Of a stretch of DNA of 64,000 nt, positions 35,108 to 44,959 are shown in pieces; position 1 is the stretch's first letter; each line of letters opens with the position of its first letter. Made by a program: the position numbers and the translations under genes. Source of the DNA: Variovorax sp. (GTDB lineage Bacteria; Pseudomonadota; Gammaproteobacteria; Burkholderiales; Burkholderiaceae_C); assembly GCA_004210915.1 (NCBI GenBank), contig SEGS01000010.1, positions 1 to 64,000 of the forward strand. Reading direction: 5' to 3'. The notes under the pieces are model-generated. The model searched no databases and was not told the origin of the DNA. It saw nothing but the letters and a program-made list of their open reading frames with translations.

Positions 35108-36196
35108 GTGACGGTCGTCACGCCGTTGTCATGTGCGCGCGCCACCATCGCCGGCTTGCCTCTTGCACCCGAACTCCTTGCCGGCGCCTACGGTGGCGAT
35201 GAAGCCGGCCTGATCTGCGGCTATCTTTTCGACGCTGCCGCGGCGGAGCCGGCGTGCGCACTCGATTCGGTCGCAGCGGCTGCGTGGCTGGACGACGACC
35301 TGCGCACCGCCGCCGGATCCGGCGCTTACCTGTGGCTGCACTTCAACCTGAGTCACACACAGGCCGAGCGCTGGTTGCTGCGCCACGCGGCGCTTTCGGA
35401 CACCTTCTACGAGGCCTTGCGCGACGGCCTGCATTCAACGCGCATCGAGCGCGCCGACGACGCGCTGGTGGCGGTCATCAACGATCTGCATTTCGACTTC
35501 CGCTTCGAGCCGTCGGACATATCGACGCTGTGGATCAACGTCGGCCCGCGGCTGGTGGTCACGGCGCGCACCAAGCCGCTGCGATCGGTCGACGCCTTGC
35601 GCACGGCCGTGCGGGCGGGCGATGCGCCGCGCTCGAGCACGGAATTGCTCGAACATTTGCTGCGCACGCAGGCCGACGTGCTGGTGGCCATCGTGCGCGA
35701 CGCCACCGCGCGCATCGACGGCATCGAGGACGAGTTGCTGACCGGTCGGCTCGACCACAAGCGCGCGCGGCTCGGTGAGTTGCGCCGATTGCTCGTGCGG
35801 CTGCAGCGTCTGCTGGCGCCCGAGCCGGCCGCCCTCTTCCGGCTGCTGCAAAGTCCGCCGGGCTGGATGGCAGAGCACGACGCGCTGGCGCTGCGCGGCG
35901 CCAGCGAGGAGTTCTCGGTCGTATTGCGCGACATGCAGGCGCTGCAGGAGCGCATCAAGCTGCTGCAGGAAGAGATCGCGGCCAACGTGAACGAGGACAA
36001 CAACCGCAGCCTGTTCGTGCTGACGGTGGTGACGGTGCTGGCGCTGCCGATCAACATCCTGGCAGGCCTGTTCGGCATGAACGTCGGCGGCATTCCGCTC
36101 GCGGACCACGCGCACGGGTTCTGGATCGTGGTGGCCATCGTTGCGAGCTTCACGGCCGTGGCCGCGTGGCTCGCGTTCCGGCGCAAGAAGCGCTGA
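35108..36196 (+). CDS. CorA/ZntB-family divalent cation transporter
   Basis: Inner-membrane 2-TM-GxN transporter, about 362 residues. A long cytoplasmic domain starts LLAGAYGGDEAGLICGYLFD, contains coiled-coil-forming helices before residue 300, and ends in two C-terminal membrane helices separated by the pore motif GMNVGG (FGMNVGGIPL). Zn2+ or Mg2+ transport is likely; ZntB-like proteins carry GMNVGGIP. The start is uncertain: GTG 35108 is used, but ATG 35072 has GAGGAGG 11 bases upstream and would overlap the ppk2 start codon. Confidence 0.88.
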   Translation: MTVVTPLSCARATIAGLPLAPELLAGAYGGDEAGLICGYLFDAAAAEPACALDSVAAAAWLDDDLRTAAGSGAYLWLHFNLSHTQAERWLLRHAALSDTFYEALRDGLHSTRIERADDALVAVINDLHFDFRFEPSDISTLWINVGPRLVVTARTKPLRSVDALRTAVRAGDAPRSSTELLEHLLRTQADVLVAIVRDATARIDGIEDELLTGRLDHKRARLGELRRLLVRLQRLLAPEPAALFRLLQSPPGWMAEHDALALRGASEEFSVVLRDMQALQERIKLLQEEIAANVNEDNNRSLFVLTVVTVLALPINILAGLFGMNVGGIPLADHAHGFWIVVAIVASFTAVAAWLAFRRKKR

Positions 36197-36257
36197 AGGC
36201 CTGTCGCGCTGCGCCTCGCTGCGCGCGTCATCGCACGCCAAGAAATAGAATGACGGC

Positions 36258-37112
36258 GTGACCGCCATCCTCAACGCCGACCTGCATTGCCACTCCGTGG
36301 TCTCCGACGGCACGCTGACGCCCGAAGCACTGGCCCAACGCGCGGCCGCCAATGGCGTCGAGCTCTGGGCCCTGACCGACCACGACGAGATTGGCGGCCA
36401 GCACCGCGCGGCCGCGGCGGCGCGCGCGAACGGCATGCGCTACCTCACGGGCACCGAGATTTCCGTCACCTTCGCCAATGAAACCGTGCACATCGTGGGG
36501 CTGGGCTTCGACCCCGATGACGCCGCGATGGCGCAAGGCCTGTACGACACGCGCGGCGGCCGTGGCAAGCGTGCACAGGAGATGGCCGAAGGGCTGGCCA
36601 GGGTCGGCATCCATGGCGCCTACGAAGGCGCGTTGCGCTTCGTCGGCAACCCGGAGTTGATTTCGCGAACGCATTTCGCGCGCTTCCTCGTGGAGAGCGG
36701 TGCCTGCAAGGACACCTACGAGGTCTTTCGCAAGTACCTGACCGAAGGCAAGCCCGGCTATGTGCCGCACCGCTGGGCCAGCCTGAAGGACGCCGTGCAG
36801 TGGATCACCGCGGCCCAGGGTGTGGCGGTGATCGCGCACCCCGGGCGCTACAAGTTCACCGCGAACGAGGAGTACGCGCTCTTTGTCGAATTCCAGTCGC
36901 ACGGCGGCAAGGCGATCGAGGTCGTCACCGGCAGCCACACGCCGGCCGAGTACGTCGAGTACGCCGACAAGGCGCTGGAGTTCGGCTTCGCCGCCTCGCG
37001 TGGCAGCGACTTCCACAGCCCGGAAGAGAGCCGCTGCGATCTCGGCAAGTTGCCACCGCTGCCCGGCGCGTTGACGCCGGTGTGGGACCTGCTCGACCAT
37101 CGCATTCAGTGA
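36258..37112 (+). CDS. rnm: PHP-domain phosphoesterase (RNase AM / 3',5'-nucleotide bisphosphate phosphatase type)
   Basis: A 284-residue PHP-family metallohydrolase (formerly TrpH/YciV). Metal-binding motifs are NADLHCHSVVSDG (residues 6-18), LTDHDEIGG, GTEIS, the His of VAVIAHPGR, and SRGSDFHSP near the C-terminus. Characterised homologues trim 5' ends of ribosomal RNAs and hydrolyse pAp. It starts with GTG and overlaps the next gene by GTGA. The order PHP, DMT transporter, YciO, M50 protease, trpS looks like a housekeeping cluster. Confidence 0.9.
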   Translation: MTAILNADLHCHSVVSDGTLTPEALAQRAAANGVELWALTDHDEIGGQHRAAAAARANGMRYLTGTEISVTFANETVHIVGLGFDPDDAAMAQGLYDTRGGRGKRAQEMAEGLARVGIHGAYEGALRFVGNPELISRTHFARFLVESGACKDTYEVFRKYLTEGKPGYVPHRWASLKDAVQWITAAQGVAVIAHPGRYKFTANEEYALFVEFQSHGGKAIEVVTGSHTPAEYVEYADKALEFGFAASRGSDFHSPEESRCDLGKLPPLPGALTPVWDLLDHRIQ

Positions 37113-38083
37113 CCGAGAGCGTGCGCCCCGGTGCCGACGACACGTCTGCTGCGCTCGCGAACGCACGCGCGGCCGCCAAGGCCACGCGCGATCGTGAATC
37201 GGAACGCATCCTGGCCGGCATCGGCCTCGTGCTGCTGGCCACGGCCTGCTTCGCGACGCTCGACACGGCCAGCAAGTTCTCGACGGCCAGCGTGCCGATC
37301 CTGATGGCGGTGTGGTTCCGCTATGCCTTTCAGGCCGTGGCGACGACGGCGGTGCTGCTGCCCCTGCATGGCACGCGCTTGTTGCAGACGCGGCATCCGC
37401 GTTACCACTTGCTGCGCGGCGCGTTGCTGCTGGCCTCCACCGTCCTGGCCTTTCTGAGCCTTCGCTACATGCCGCTTGCAGAGTTCACCTCGATCCTGCT
37501 GATCGCGCCGCTGGTGGTCACGCTGCTCGCGGCCACGACACTCAAGGAGCAGGTGTCGCCGTTGCGCTGGTCGCTGGTGGCCGGCGGCTTCATCGGCACG
37601 CTGGTGATCCTGCGACCCGGCGGTGCAGCCTTCAGTTGGGCGATCGTGCTGCCGCTCTGCCTGGTGCTCACCAACGCGTGGTTCCAGGTGCTGACCAGCA
37701 AGCTCGCACGGACCGAGGACCCGCTCACCATGCACTTCTACACGGGCTGGGTGGGCGCGCTGCTCTCGGCGCTGGCGCTGCCCTTCGTGTGGACCGCGTT
37801 GCCGTCGTGGCATTGGTGGGCGCTGCTGTGCCTGATCGGCTTCATGGGCACGGTGGGCCACTTCCTGCTGATCCTCGCTTACCAGCGGGCGCCGGCCTCG
37901 ACGCTCACGCCCTACATTTACGCCCAGATCGCCTTCGCGATGGTCGGCGGCTGGCTCATGTTCTCGCATGTGCCCGACCGCTTCTCGCTCATCGGCATGG
38001 CACTCATCGCCGTCTGCGGCGCGGCGGGCGCATGGCTCACCGTGCGCGAGCGCCGCGTCCCCATCGAACCCGCCGAATCCTGA
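37109..38083 (+). CDS. EamA/DMT-family transporter
   Basis: Inner-membrane drug/metabolite transporter, 324 residues, two EamA repeats with ten hydrophobic segments: the first starts near GIGLVLLATACFATLDTASK, the second near WAIVLPLCLVLTNAWFQV. The start is the GTG at 37109, four bases into the end of the PHP gene; the 427-residue ORF in the track is too long. A polar 30-residue N-terminus precedes the first helix. Substrate unknown; amino-acid or metabolite export is typical. Confidence 0.9.
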   Translation: MTESVRPGADDTSAALANARAAAKATRDRESERILAGIGLVLLATACFATLDTASKFSTASVPILMAVWFRYAFQAVATTAVLLPLHGTRLLQTRHPRYHLLRGALLLASTVLAFLSLRYMPLAEFTSILLIAPLVVTLLAATTLKEQVSPLRWSLVAGGFIGTLVILRPGGAAFSWAIVLPLCLVLTNAWFQVLTSKLARTEDPLTMHFYTGWVGALLSALALPFVWTALPSWHWWALLCLIGFMGTVGHFLLILAYQRAPASTLTPYIYAQIAFAMVGGWLMFSHVPDRFSLIGMALIAVCGAAGAWLTVRERRVPIEPAES

Positions 38084-38095
38084 AGGAACATACGC

Positions 38096-38731
38096 ATGGC
38101 CCAGTATTTCGAAGTCCATCCCGAAAACCCGCAGCAGCGCTTGCTCAAACAGGCGGTGGCGCTGCTCGCGCGCGGCGAGGTCGTTGCCGTGCCCACCGAT
38201 TCGAGCTACGCGCTGGCCTGCCATCTGGACGACAAGGACGCGGTCGACAAACTGCGCCGCATCCGGCAGGTCGACGACAAGCATCACCTGACGCTGCTCT
38301 GCAGGGACCTGAGCGAGCTGGCGAACTACGCACGCGTCGACAACCGGCAGTACCGGCTGCTCAAGGCCGCCACGCCGGGGCCCTACACCTTCCTGCTTGA
38401 AGCCACCAAGGAAGTGCCGCGGCGCGTGAGCCACCCCCAGCGCAAGACCATCGGCCTGCGCGTGCCCGACCACAAGGTGCTGTGCGAGCTGCTCACCCTG
38501 CATGGCGCACCGCTGCTGGCGACCACGCTGATTGCGCCGGGCGAAACCGAGGCGCTGAACGATGCCCAAAACATCCGCGAGCGTTTCGAAAAACAGATCG
38601 GCGCCGTCATCGACGCAGGCGCCTGCGCGTCGGAGCCGACCACCGTGGTCGACCTGACGCCGATGGGCGACGGCGACGAACCACTCATCGTGCGGCAAGG
38701 CCGCGGTTCGCTGGCGCTGCTGGGACTCTGA
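38096..38731 (+). CDS. YciO-type Sua5/YrdC family protein
   Basis: A 211-residue protein of the YrdC fold, YciO subfamily. Opening block VAVPTDSSYALACHLDDKDAV and PGPYTFLLEATKEVPRRV match the nucleotide and RNA-binding surface of threonylcarbamoyl-AMP synthases. YciO has the fold but its role is not firmly set; the essential TsaC/Sua5 may be encoded elsewhere. It follows the DMT gene by 12 bases and precedes the M50 protease by 29. Confidence 0.9.
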   Translation: MAQYFEVHPENPQQRLLKQAVALLARGEVVAVPTDSSYALACHLDDKDAVDKLRRIRQVDDKHHLTLLCRDLSELANYARVDNRQYRLLKAATPGPYTFLLEATKEVPRRVSHPQRKTIGLRVPDHKVLCELLTLHGAPLLATTLIAPGETEALNDAQNIRERFEKQIGAVIDAGACASEPTTVVDLTPMGDGDEPLIVRQGRGSLALLGL

Positions 38732-38760
38732 CGCGCCGGGTCGTCTGAGACAATCGACGG

Positions 38761-39432
38761 GTGGACATCTCCAACGTCATTCAAACCATCCTCATCTACG
38801 CCTTGCCGGTGATCTTCGCGATCACGGTGCATGAGGCAGCCCACGGTTACGTGGCGCGTTATCTGGGCGACAACACGGCCTACGTGATGGGACGGGTCAC
38901 GCTCAATCCGGTGAAACACATCGATCCCATTGGCACCATCCTGATGCCGCTGTTGCTGTTTTTCGCCACCTCCGGCGCGTTCCTTTTCGGCTATGCCAAG
39001 CCGGTGCCGGTCAACTTCGGGCGTTTGCGCAACCCCAAGCGCGACATGATCTGGGTGGCACTCGCCGGGCCGGCCTCCAACTTCATCATGGCCATCCTGT
39101 GGGCGCTGTTGCTGGTCGGGCTGGTCGCCAGCGGCGTGGATGAAACCTTTTTCATCAAGATGGCGCAGGGCGGTGTACTGGTCAACCTCGTGATGTGGGC
39201 CTTCAACCTGTTCCCGCTGCCGCCACTGGACGGCGGCCGTGTGCTCGCCGGCGTATTGCCACGCGGTGCGGCGCAGGACTTCCTTGCGCGCATCGAGCCC
39301 TTCGGCTTCTTCATCGTGATGGGCCTGGTGCTCCTGGGCATCGTGAGCACCTACTGGCTCCGGCCACTCATGGGCTTCGGCTACGACGCCATCAACCTCC
39401 TGATCACGCCCCTGACCGCCTTGCTGCGCTGA
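38761..39432 (+). CDS. Site-2 protease family (M50) membrane metalloprotease
   Basis: Small intramembrane protease-like protein, 223 residues, no PDZ domain. Zinc motif HEAAH in ITVHEAAHGYVAR (HExxH) and the third ligand in FNLFPLPPLDGGRVL. At least five hydrophobic segments. It begins with GTG at 38761. The family is widespread directly upstream of trpS in beta- and gammaproteobacteria; targets are unknown. Confidence 0.9.
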   Translation: MDISNVIQTILIYALPVIFAITVHEAAHGYVARYLGDNTAYVMGRVTLNPVKHIDPIGTILMPLLLFFATSGAFLFGYAKPVPVNFGRLRNPKRDMIWVALAGPASNFIMAILWALLLVGLVASGVDETFFIKMAQGGVLVNLVMWAFNLFPLPPLDGGRVLAGVLPRGAAQDFLARIEPFGFFIVMGLVLLGIVSTYWLRPLMGFGYDAINLLITPLTALLR

Positions 39433-39447
39433 CCCCCCGAGTTCCCC

Positions 39448-40773
39448 ATGTCATCGACCTCTTCAGCGCCAACGCGCTTTCTCACCGGCATCACCACCAC
39501 CGGCACGCCGCACCTGGGCAACTACGTGGGCTCGGTGCGGCCATCGGTGCGCTTCAGCCAACGCGCCGACGTGCAGAGCTTCTACTTCCTGGCCGACTAC
39601 CACGCGCTGATCAAGGTCGGCGAGCCGGCGCGCATCCAGCGCTCGACGCTCGAGATCGCAGCGACATGGCTGGCCTGCGGGTTGGACCCGGAGCGCGTCA
39701 CCTTCTACCGCCAGTCCGATATTCCAGAGATTCCGGAACTGACGTGGCTCCTCACCTGCGTGACTGGCAAGGGCGTGCTGAACCGCGCGCATGCCTACAA
39801 GGCACAGGTTGACAAGAACGCGGCCCGCGGCGAAGACCCCGACGCCGACGTGACGGCCGGCCTCTTCATGTACCCGGTGCTGATGGGCGCCGACATCCTG
39901 ATGTTCAACGCGCACAAGGTGCCGGTGGGACGCGACCAGGTCCAGCACATCGAGATGGCACGCGACATGGCGCAACGCTTCAACCACCTGTATGGCGAGC
40001 ACTTCACGCTGCCTGAAGCCGAGATTGACGAGGCCGTCGCCACCTTGCCCGGCCTCGATGGCCGGAAGATGAGCAAGAGCTACGACAACACGATCCCGCT
40101 GTTCACGCCGCGCGCTCCCTTGCAAAAACTCATCGCGGGCATCGTGACCGATTCGCGCGCGCCCGGCGAACCCAAGGACACCGAAGGCTCGGCGCTGTTC
40201 CAGATCTACCAGGCGTTCGCGGACACTGACGAAACCACCGCGCTTCGCAAAGCCTACGCCGAGGGCATTGCCTGGGGCGATGCGAAGCAGATGCTTTTCG
40301 AGCGCATCGACCGCGAAGTCGCGCCGATGCGCGCGCACTACGAGGCACTGATCAACGATCCGGCCCGGATCGAGAAGATCCTGCTGGCCGGCGCGGACAA
40401 GGCACGTGCGCAATCCGTCCCGTTCATCGGGCGCTTGCGGCAGGCCGTCGGCTTGCGCCCACTGAGTGCGCCCGCCAGCGCTGCGAGCGGCAAGGCCGCC
40501 AAGGTGGCGCTCCCCACGTTCAAGCAATACCGCGAGCGCGAAGACGGCCGCTTCTACTTCAAGCTGCTGGCGGCCGATGGCGCCCTGCTGCTGCAAAGCC
40601 GGGGCTTTGTCGCGCCGCAGGAAGCCGGCGCGGCCATCGCCGCGCTCCAGCAACAGGGCGGTGCGGCCGTGAAGGCACTGGCCGCGCAACTCGAACCCCT
40701 CCACAATGAGGACGTGCAGGCCGTGGAGGATGCACTGGCGGCCTTGGCCCATGCGGCCAGCGTCGCCGGATAG
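39448..40773 (+). CDS. trpS: Tryptophanyl-tRNA synthetase with C-terminal YegP-like extension
   Basis: Class I synthetase charging tRNA-Trp, 441 residues against about 330-345 for the bacterial core. The HIGH-equivalent is [12 protein letters not shown] and KMSKS occurs in [11 protein letters not shown]. After about residue 345 an Ala/Pro linker leads to [30 protein letters not shown] and a helical tail, which resembles the YegP/DUF1508 fold. This extension is absent from E. coli TrpS. It could bind RNA or help dimerisation; no function is shown by the sequence. It starts at ATG 39448. Confidence 0.95.
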   Translation: MSSTSSAPTRFLTGITTTGTPHLGNYVGSVRPSVRFSQRADVQSFYFLADYHALIKVGEPARIQRSTLEIAATWLACGLDPERVTFYRQSDIPEIPELTWLLTCVTGKGVLNRAHAYKAQVDKNAARGEDPDADVTAGLFMYPVLMGADILMFNAHKVPVGRDQVQHIEMARDMAQRFNHLYGEHFTLPEAEIDEAVATLPGLDGRKMSKSYDNTIPLFTPRAPLQKLIAGIVTDSRAPGEPKDTEGSALFQIYQAFADTDETTALRKAYAEGIAWGDAKQMLFERIDREVAPMRAHYEALINDPARIEKILLAGADKARAQSVPFIGRLRQAVGLRPLSAPASAASGKAAKVALPTFKQYREREDGRFYFKLLAADGALLLQSRGFVAPQEAGAAIAALQQQGGAAVKALAAQLEPLHNEDVQAVEDALAALAHAASVAG

Positions 40774-40794
40774 GGTGATCCAGGGGATGATTTC

Positions 40795-40828
40795 GCGCCG
40801 ACGATAAAAATCGAACGACTGTCGGCGC
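40795..40828. promoter_or_regulatory. Inverted repeat in the promoter of the response-regulator gene
   Basis: GCGCCGAC (40795-40802) and GTCGGCGC (40821-40828) flank an AT-rich 18-base core containing GATAAAAATCGA. It ends 23 bases before the response-regulator ATG and 21 bases after the trpS stop. It could be a trpS terminator-like stem without a T run, or an operator for the response regulator; the wide loop and nearness to the start favour a binding site. Confidence 0.5.
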
Positions 40829-40851
40829 ATCGAACAGTACAAAGTAAAATC

Positions 40852-41457
40852 ATGAGCATCTACGTTATCGACGACCACCCCCTGATGCGCGACGCCATCG
40901 TGATGGTGCTGCGGCGGCTGAAGCCGGCAGAGAACATCATCGAACTGGAGCGGCTCGACAAATTGGCCGCTGCCGTCAAGCAGCACGGTGCGCCGCAGCT
41001 GTTCTGCCTCGACCTGAAGTTGCCCGACACCACCGGCTGCTCCGGCGTGATCGCGGTCAAGCAGATCTATCCGGATGTGCCGATCGCGGTCTACTCGGCG
41101 TCGCCGGCGTCGGACATGGAAGAGGCCTGCATCGAGGCGGGCGCCGATACCTACATCGAGAAATCGGCCGGCTCGGCAGAGCTGACCGCGGCACTGCGCG
41201 GCCTGCTGATGGCCGACTCGGAATCCGAGGAGCCGGTCGCCGCCGCCACGGGCAAGTTGTCGAAGCGCCAGACGCAGTTGATCGCGATGCTCGACAAGGG
41301 CATGAGCAACCGCGATATCGCGACCGATCTGGAGATCAGCGAGCACACGGTGAAAGTGCACCTCTGGCGCCTGTTCCGCCGGCTGGGTGTGAAAAGCCGG
41401 ACCCAGGCGCTGCACCACGCCCGCACCAACGGGCTGCTCTCCTCGAGTTCGAGCTAG
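40852..41457 (+). CDS. LuxR/NarL-family response regulator
   Basis: A 201-residue two-domain regulator. Receiver: acidic pocket VIDDHP, phosphoacceptor Asp54 in FCLDLKLPD, Lys in YIEKSAGS. LuxR-type HTH from about residue 134: LSKRQTQLIAMLDKGMSN then SEHTVKVHLWRLFRRLGV. A serine-rich end. It is convergent with a histidine kinase gene 33 bases downstream on the other strand, its probable partner. Target genes unknown. Confidence 0.93.
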   Translation: MSIYVIDDHPLMRDAIVMVLRRLKPAENIIELERLDKLAAAVKQHGAPQLFCLDLKLPDTTGCSGVIAVKQIYPDVPIAVYSASPASDMEEACIEAGADTYIEKSAGSAELTAALRGLLMADSESEEPVAAATGKLSKRQTQLIAMLDKGMSNRDIATDLEISEHTVKVHLWRLFRRLGVKSRTQALHHARTNGLLSSSSS

Positions 41458-41490
41458 TCCCGGCCCGGCCCGCGCGCACGGCTGGGCGCG

Positions 41491-42927
41491 CTAGCCGACC
41501 GCGCCGGAGATCCGGGTCTGCGCCTGCGACTCGTCGGCGTCGTGCAGCGCAACCCGGAACACACTGCCGCGCCCCAGCTTCGACCGCACACTGACCGGGT
41601 GGCCGAGCGCATGCGACAGGCGCGCGACGATGGCCAGGCCCAAGCCGAAGCCGTCCGACGTGCCGGAGTGGTCGGCCACCTTGTAGAACTCCAGGAAGAC
41701 GTCGCGCAGGTGTTCGCGCGCAATTCCGATACCGGTGTCCCAGACCTCGACGCGCAAGCCGTTGCGGGTCTGGCGTGATGCCAGCAGGATGCCGCCTTCG
41801 GCCGTGTACTTGATGGCGTTGGCCAGCAAGTTGCCCAGCATGCGGCGCACCCGGATGGGATCGGTCAGCACCGTGCCGGACGCCACGTGCACGCTGAACT
41901 TCAGGCCCTTGGCTTCCGCAACCGGCCGGTACTGAAGTTCCAGATCGTGCAGCAGTTGGCCGACCTCAACCCGCTCGATGTGCAGCCGTACCTGCCCCGA
42001 ATCGATGCGCGCCAGGTCGAACAGGGAATCGAACAGCGCGTTGACCGCGTGGGTCGCGCGGACGATCTTCGGCGCGATTTCCTGCACCAGTTCCGGCTCG
42101 TTGCGCAGCCAGTCGGCGTAGAGCGAGAGCGCCAGCACCGGCTGCCGCATGTCATGCGCAGCGCTGGCGAGAAAGCGGTTCTTCATGGCCACGGCCGACA
42201 CCGCTGCCTGCCGCTGCTGCGTCAGGGAGTTGATCAGGATGTGGTTATGAAACAGCAGCTCGAAGCTGTTGCGCGCAGTCTCGTGGATGCGGCGACCCGC
42301 ACGCAGCAACAGGAACCAGTGCAGCATTGGCAGCAGCAGGAAGCCGTAGTGGAAATGCGGTCGTTCGAAATCAAGTTCGATCACGCGAAAAATCACCGCC
42401 GCCACCATCGCGATGAACAGGGTGTTGACATAGCGCAGGAGCAAGGGCGGGTGCAACGACAGGCCGTTGAGCGGGAAGGTCGCCACGCCGGCCACGATCA
42501 GCCAGCTCATGAACTGGTTGACCAGGGGTGCGCGCTCGAAAAAGATCAGGATGGACACGCCCCAGACGAAGGCACTGCCTGCCCACAGAATGCTGTAGCG
42601 CTCGATGAATTGTTCTTGCGCGACGGAATCCTTGTCCGCATAGCGCAAGGCATAAACTCTTTCGCCCCAGATGCGCCATCCGGTGGCACCGAGTCCCAGC
42701 GCAAGCCAGCAAATCAGTTGCCAGGCGGGCACGTGTCCCCAGCTGAGCCCGACCATGGCCGGCATCAGAAGCGCGGCGAGCAGGTAGGACCCACGGGCGG
42801 CCCGCATCAGGCTGCGGATCAGTTCGCCGCGGACCCACGGTTCGGCTTCGTCGGCGGAGGCCGGCGCGGGCGTCAAACTGGCGAACGACGAGTTCCCGAG
42901 TCCTGCAAACGACGAATTGCCAATCAT
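41491..42927 (-). CDS. Membrane sensor histidine kinase
   Basis: A 478-residue kinase. The N-terminus has a duplicated GNSSFA motif (residues 3-8 and 11-16), then about six hydrophobic segments between residues 45 and 210 with no large periplasmic domain, so the signal is probably membrane-borne or intracellular. The dimerisation/phosphoacceptor motif is ASAAHDMRQPVLAL with His258; ATP-lid motifs are NLLANAIKYT, WDTGIGI and GFGLGLAIV. No attached receiver. The convergent response regulator at 40852 is the probable partner. Confidence 0.93.
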   Translation of the reverse strand: MIGNSSFAGLGNSSFASLTPAPASADEAEPWVRGELIRSLMRAARGSYLLAALLMPAMVGLSWGHVPAWQLICWLALGLGATGWRIWGERVYALRYADKDSVAQEQFIERYSILWAGSAFVWGVSILIFFERAPLVNQFMSWLIVAGVATFPLNGLSLHPPLLLRYVNTLFIAMVAAVIFRVIELDFERPHFHYGFLLLPMLHWFLLLRAGRRIHETARNSFELLFHNHILINSLTQQRQAAVSAVAMKNRFLASAAHDMRQPVLALSLYADWLRNEPELVQEIAPKIVRATHAVNALFDSLFDLARIDSGQVRLHIERVEVGQLLHDLELQYRPVAEAKGLKFSVHVASGTVLTDPIRVRRMLGNLLANAIKYTAEGGILLASRQTRNGLRVEVWDTGIGIAREHLRDVFLEFYKVADHSGTSDGFGLGLAIVARLSHALGHPVSVRSKLGRGSVFRVALHDADESQAQTRISGAVG

Positions 42928-43063
42928 GGCGCTCTGTCCTCTGTCGTTGGGGCCAAGGAAAAAGAGGGCCGCTGGTGGGCGCCTCCGAAAAGTCGTCGAT
43001 CTTAGCGGCGTTGACCTCTACAGCAGCCGTGCGTTTGTACGGGCTGACCGCGCACCCACGCGC

Positions 43064-43252
43064 TCAGTGGGCCGAAAGGTACTTGAGGAGGACACCGAAG
43101 GCCACGCCCAGGACGATCGTCAGGATGATCCCCTTCCAGGGAATGGACTTGGGCAGTGGTTCAAGGGGTTGGCGGGTCGACTCGAACGCCGCATAGCCGG
43201 TGTCGGGCTTGTCTTTCGACCAGTCGTAGAAGTTGTCGCGTTCGGTGTTCAC
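43064..43252 (-). CDS. Small single-span membrane protein (62 aa)
   Basis: A 62-residue protein, MNTERDNFYDWSKDKPDTGY..., with a polar N-terminal half and one C-terminal membrane helix (IPWKGIILTIVLGVAFGVLL). The GTG at 43252 is preferred; the ORF-track ATG at 43315 would start in the tRNA terminator. Conserved-looking and charged, tail-anchored topology with the N-terminus in the cytoplasm. Family not recognised. Confidence 0.7.
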   Translation of the reverse strand: MNTERDNFYDWSKDKPDTGYAAFESTRQPLEPLPKSIPWKGIILTIVLGVAFGVLLKYLSAH

Positions 43253-43312
43253 TAAGCCATTATGCTTACTTTTTAACCTTCGTTCGACATTTAAAACCGG
43301 GACACGGACAGG

Positions 43313-43338
43313 CAAAAAAAATAGCCCCGTAAGGGGCC
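43313..43338 (-). terminator. Terminator downstream of tRNA-Ser
   Basis: On the minus strand GCCCC-TTAC-GGGGC is followed by TA and eight T. It starts 7 bases past the tRNA CCA end. Confidence 0.93.
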
Positions 43339-43343
43339 ATTTC

Positions 43344-43431
43344 TGGAGGAGAGGGAGGGATTCGAACCCTCGGTACGTTTCCGTACGCCTGATTTCGAGT
43401 CAGGTACATTCGACCACTCTGCCACCTCTCC
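43344..43431 (-). tRNA. tRNA-Ser(CGA)
   Basis: An 88-base cloverleaf on the minus strand. Acceptor GGAGAGG/CCTCTCC; anticodon stem CCTGA/TCAGG enclosing loop CTCGAAA, anticodon CGA; a long variable arm GTACGGAAACGTAC typical of class II tRNA-Ser; T arm GAGGGTTCGAATCCCTC. CCA is encoded. The discriminator base reads U, whereas tRNA-Ser commonly has G73. A TAGAAT -10-like box lies about 20 bases upstream. The serS gene lies 62 bases upstream on the same strand. Confidence 0.97.
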
Positions 43432-43492
43432 GGTCGCTGTCGAGCCTCTGATTCTAGCAGCAGAAAATCGCAGTTTCGAAGCCCGCCATGGA

Positions 43493-44845
<1,353 letters not shown>

Positions 44846-44860
44846 TTAGGCAGGACTGGG

Positions 44861-44952
44861 CTCGCCCCCAGGTCGCTGCGCACTGCGTGTCGCGACTCCC
44901 GCCCCCTACCGGGGGCAGCACCAGCGGCCCGGCGAAGCCGGTTCCGCGGTGC
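44861..44952 (+). repeat. Dispersed intergenic repeat, copy A (serS upstream gap)
   Basis: A 92-base block matching 31483-31575 in inverse orientation, including CCCCCTACCGGGGGCA and AGCCGGTTCCGCGGTG. It occupies most of the 122-base gap between the threonine dehydratase stop and the serS start. The GC-rich hairpin CCCCCTACCGGGGG suggests a REP-like element. Confidence 0.88.
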
Positions 44953-44959
44953 TCCACGA

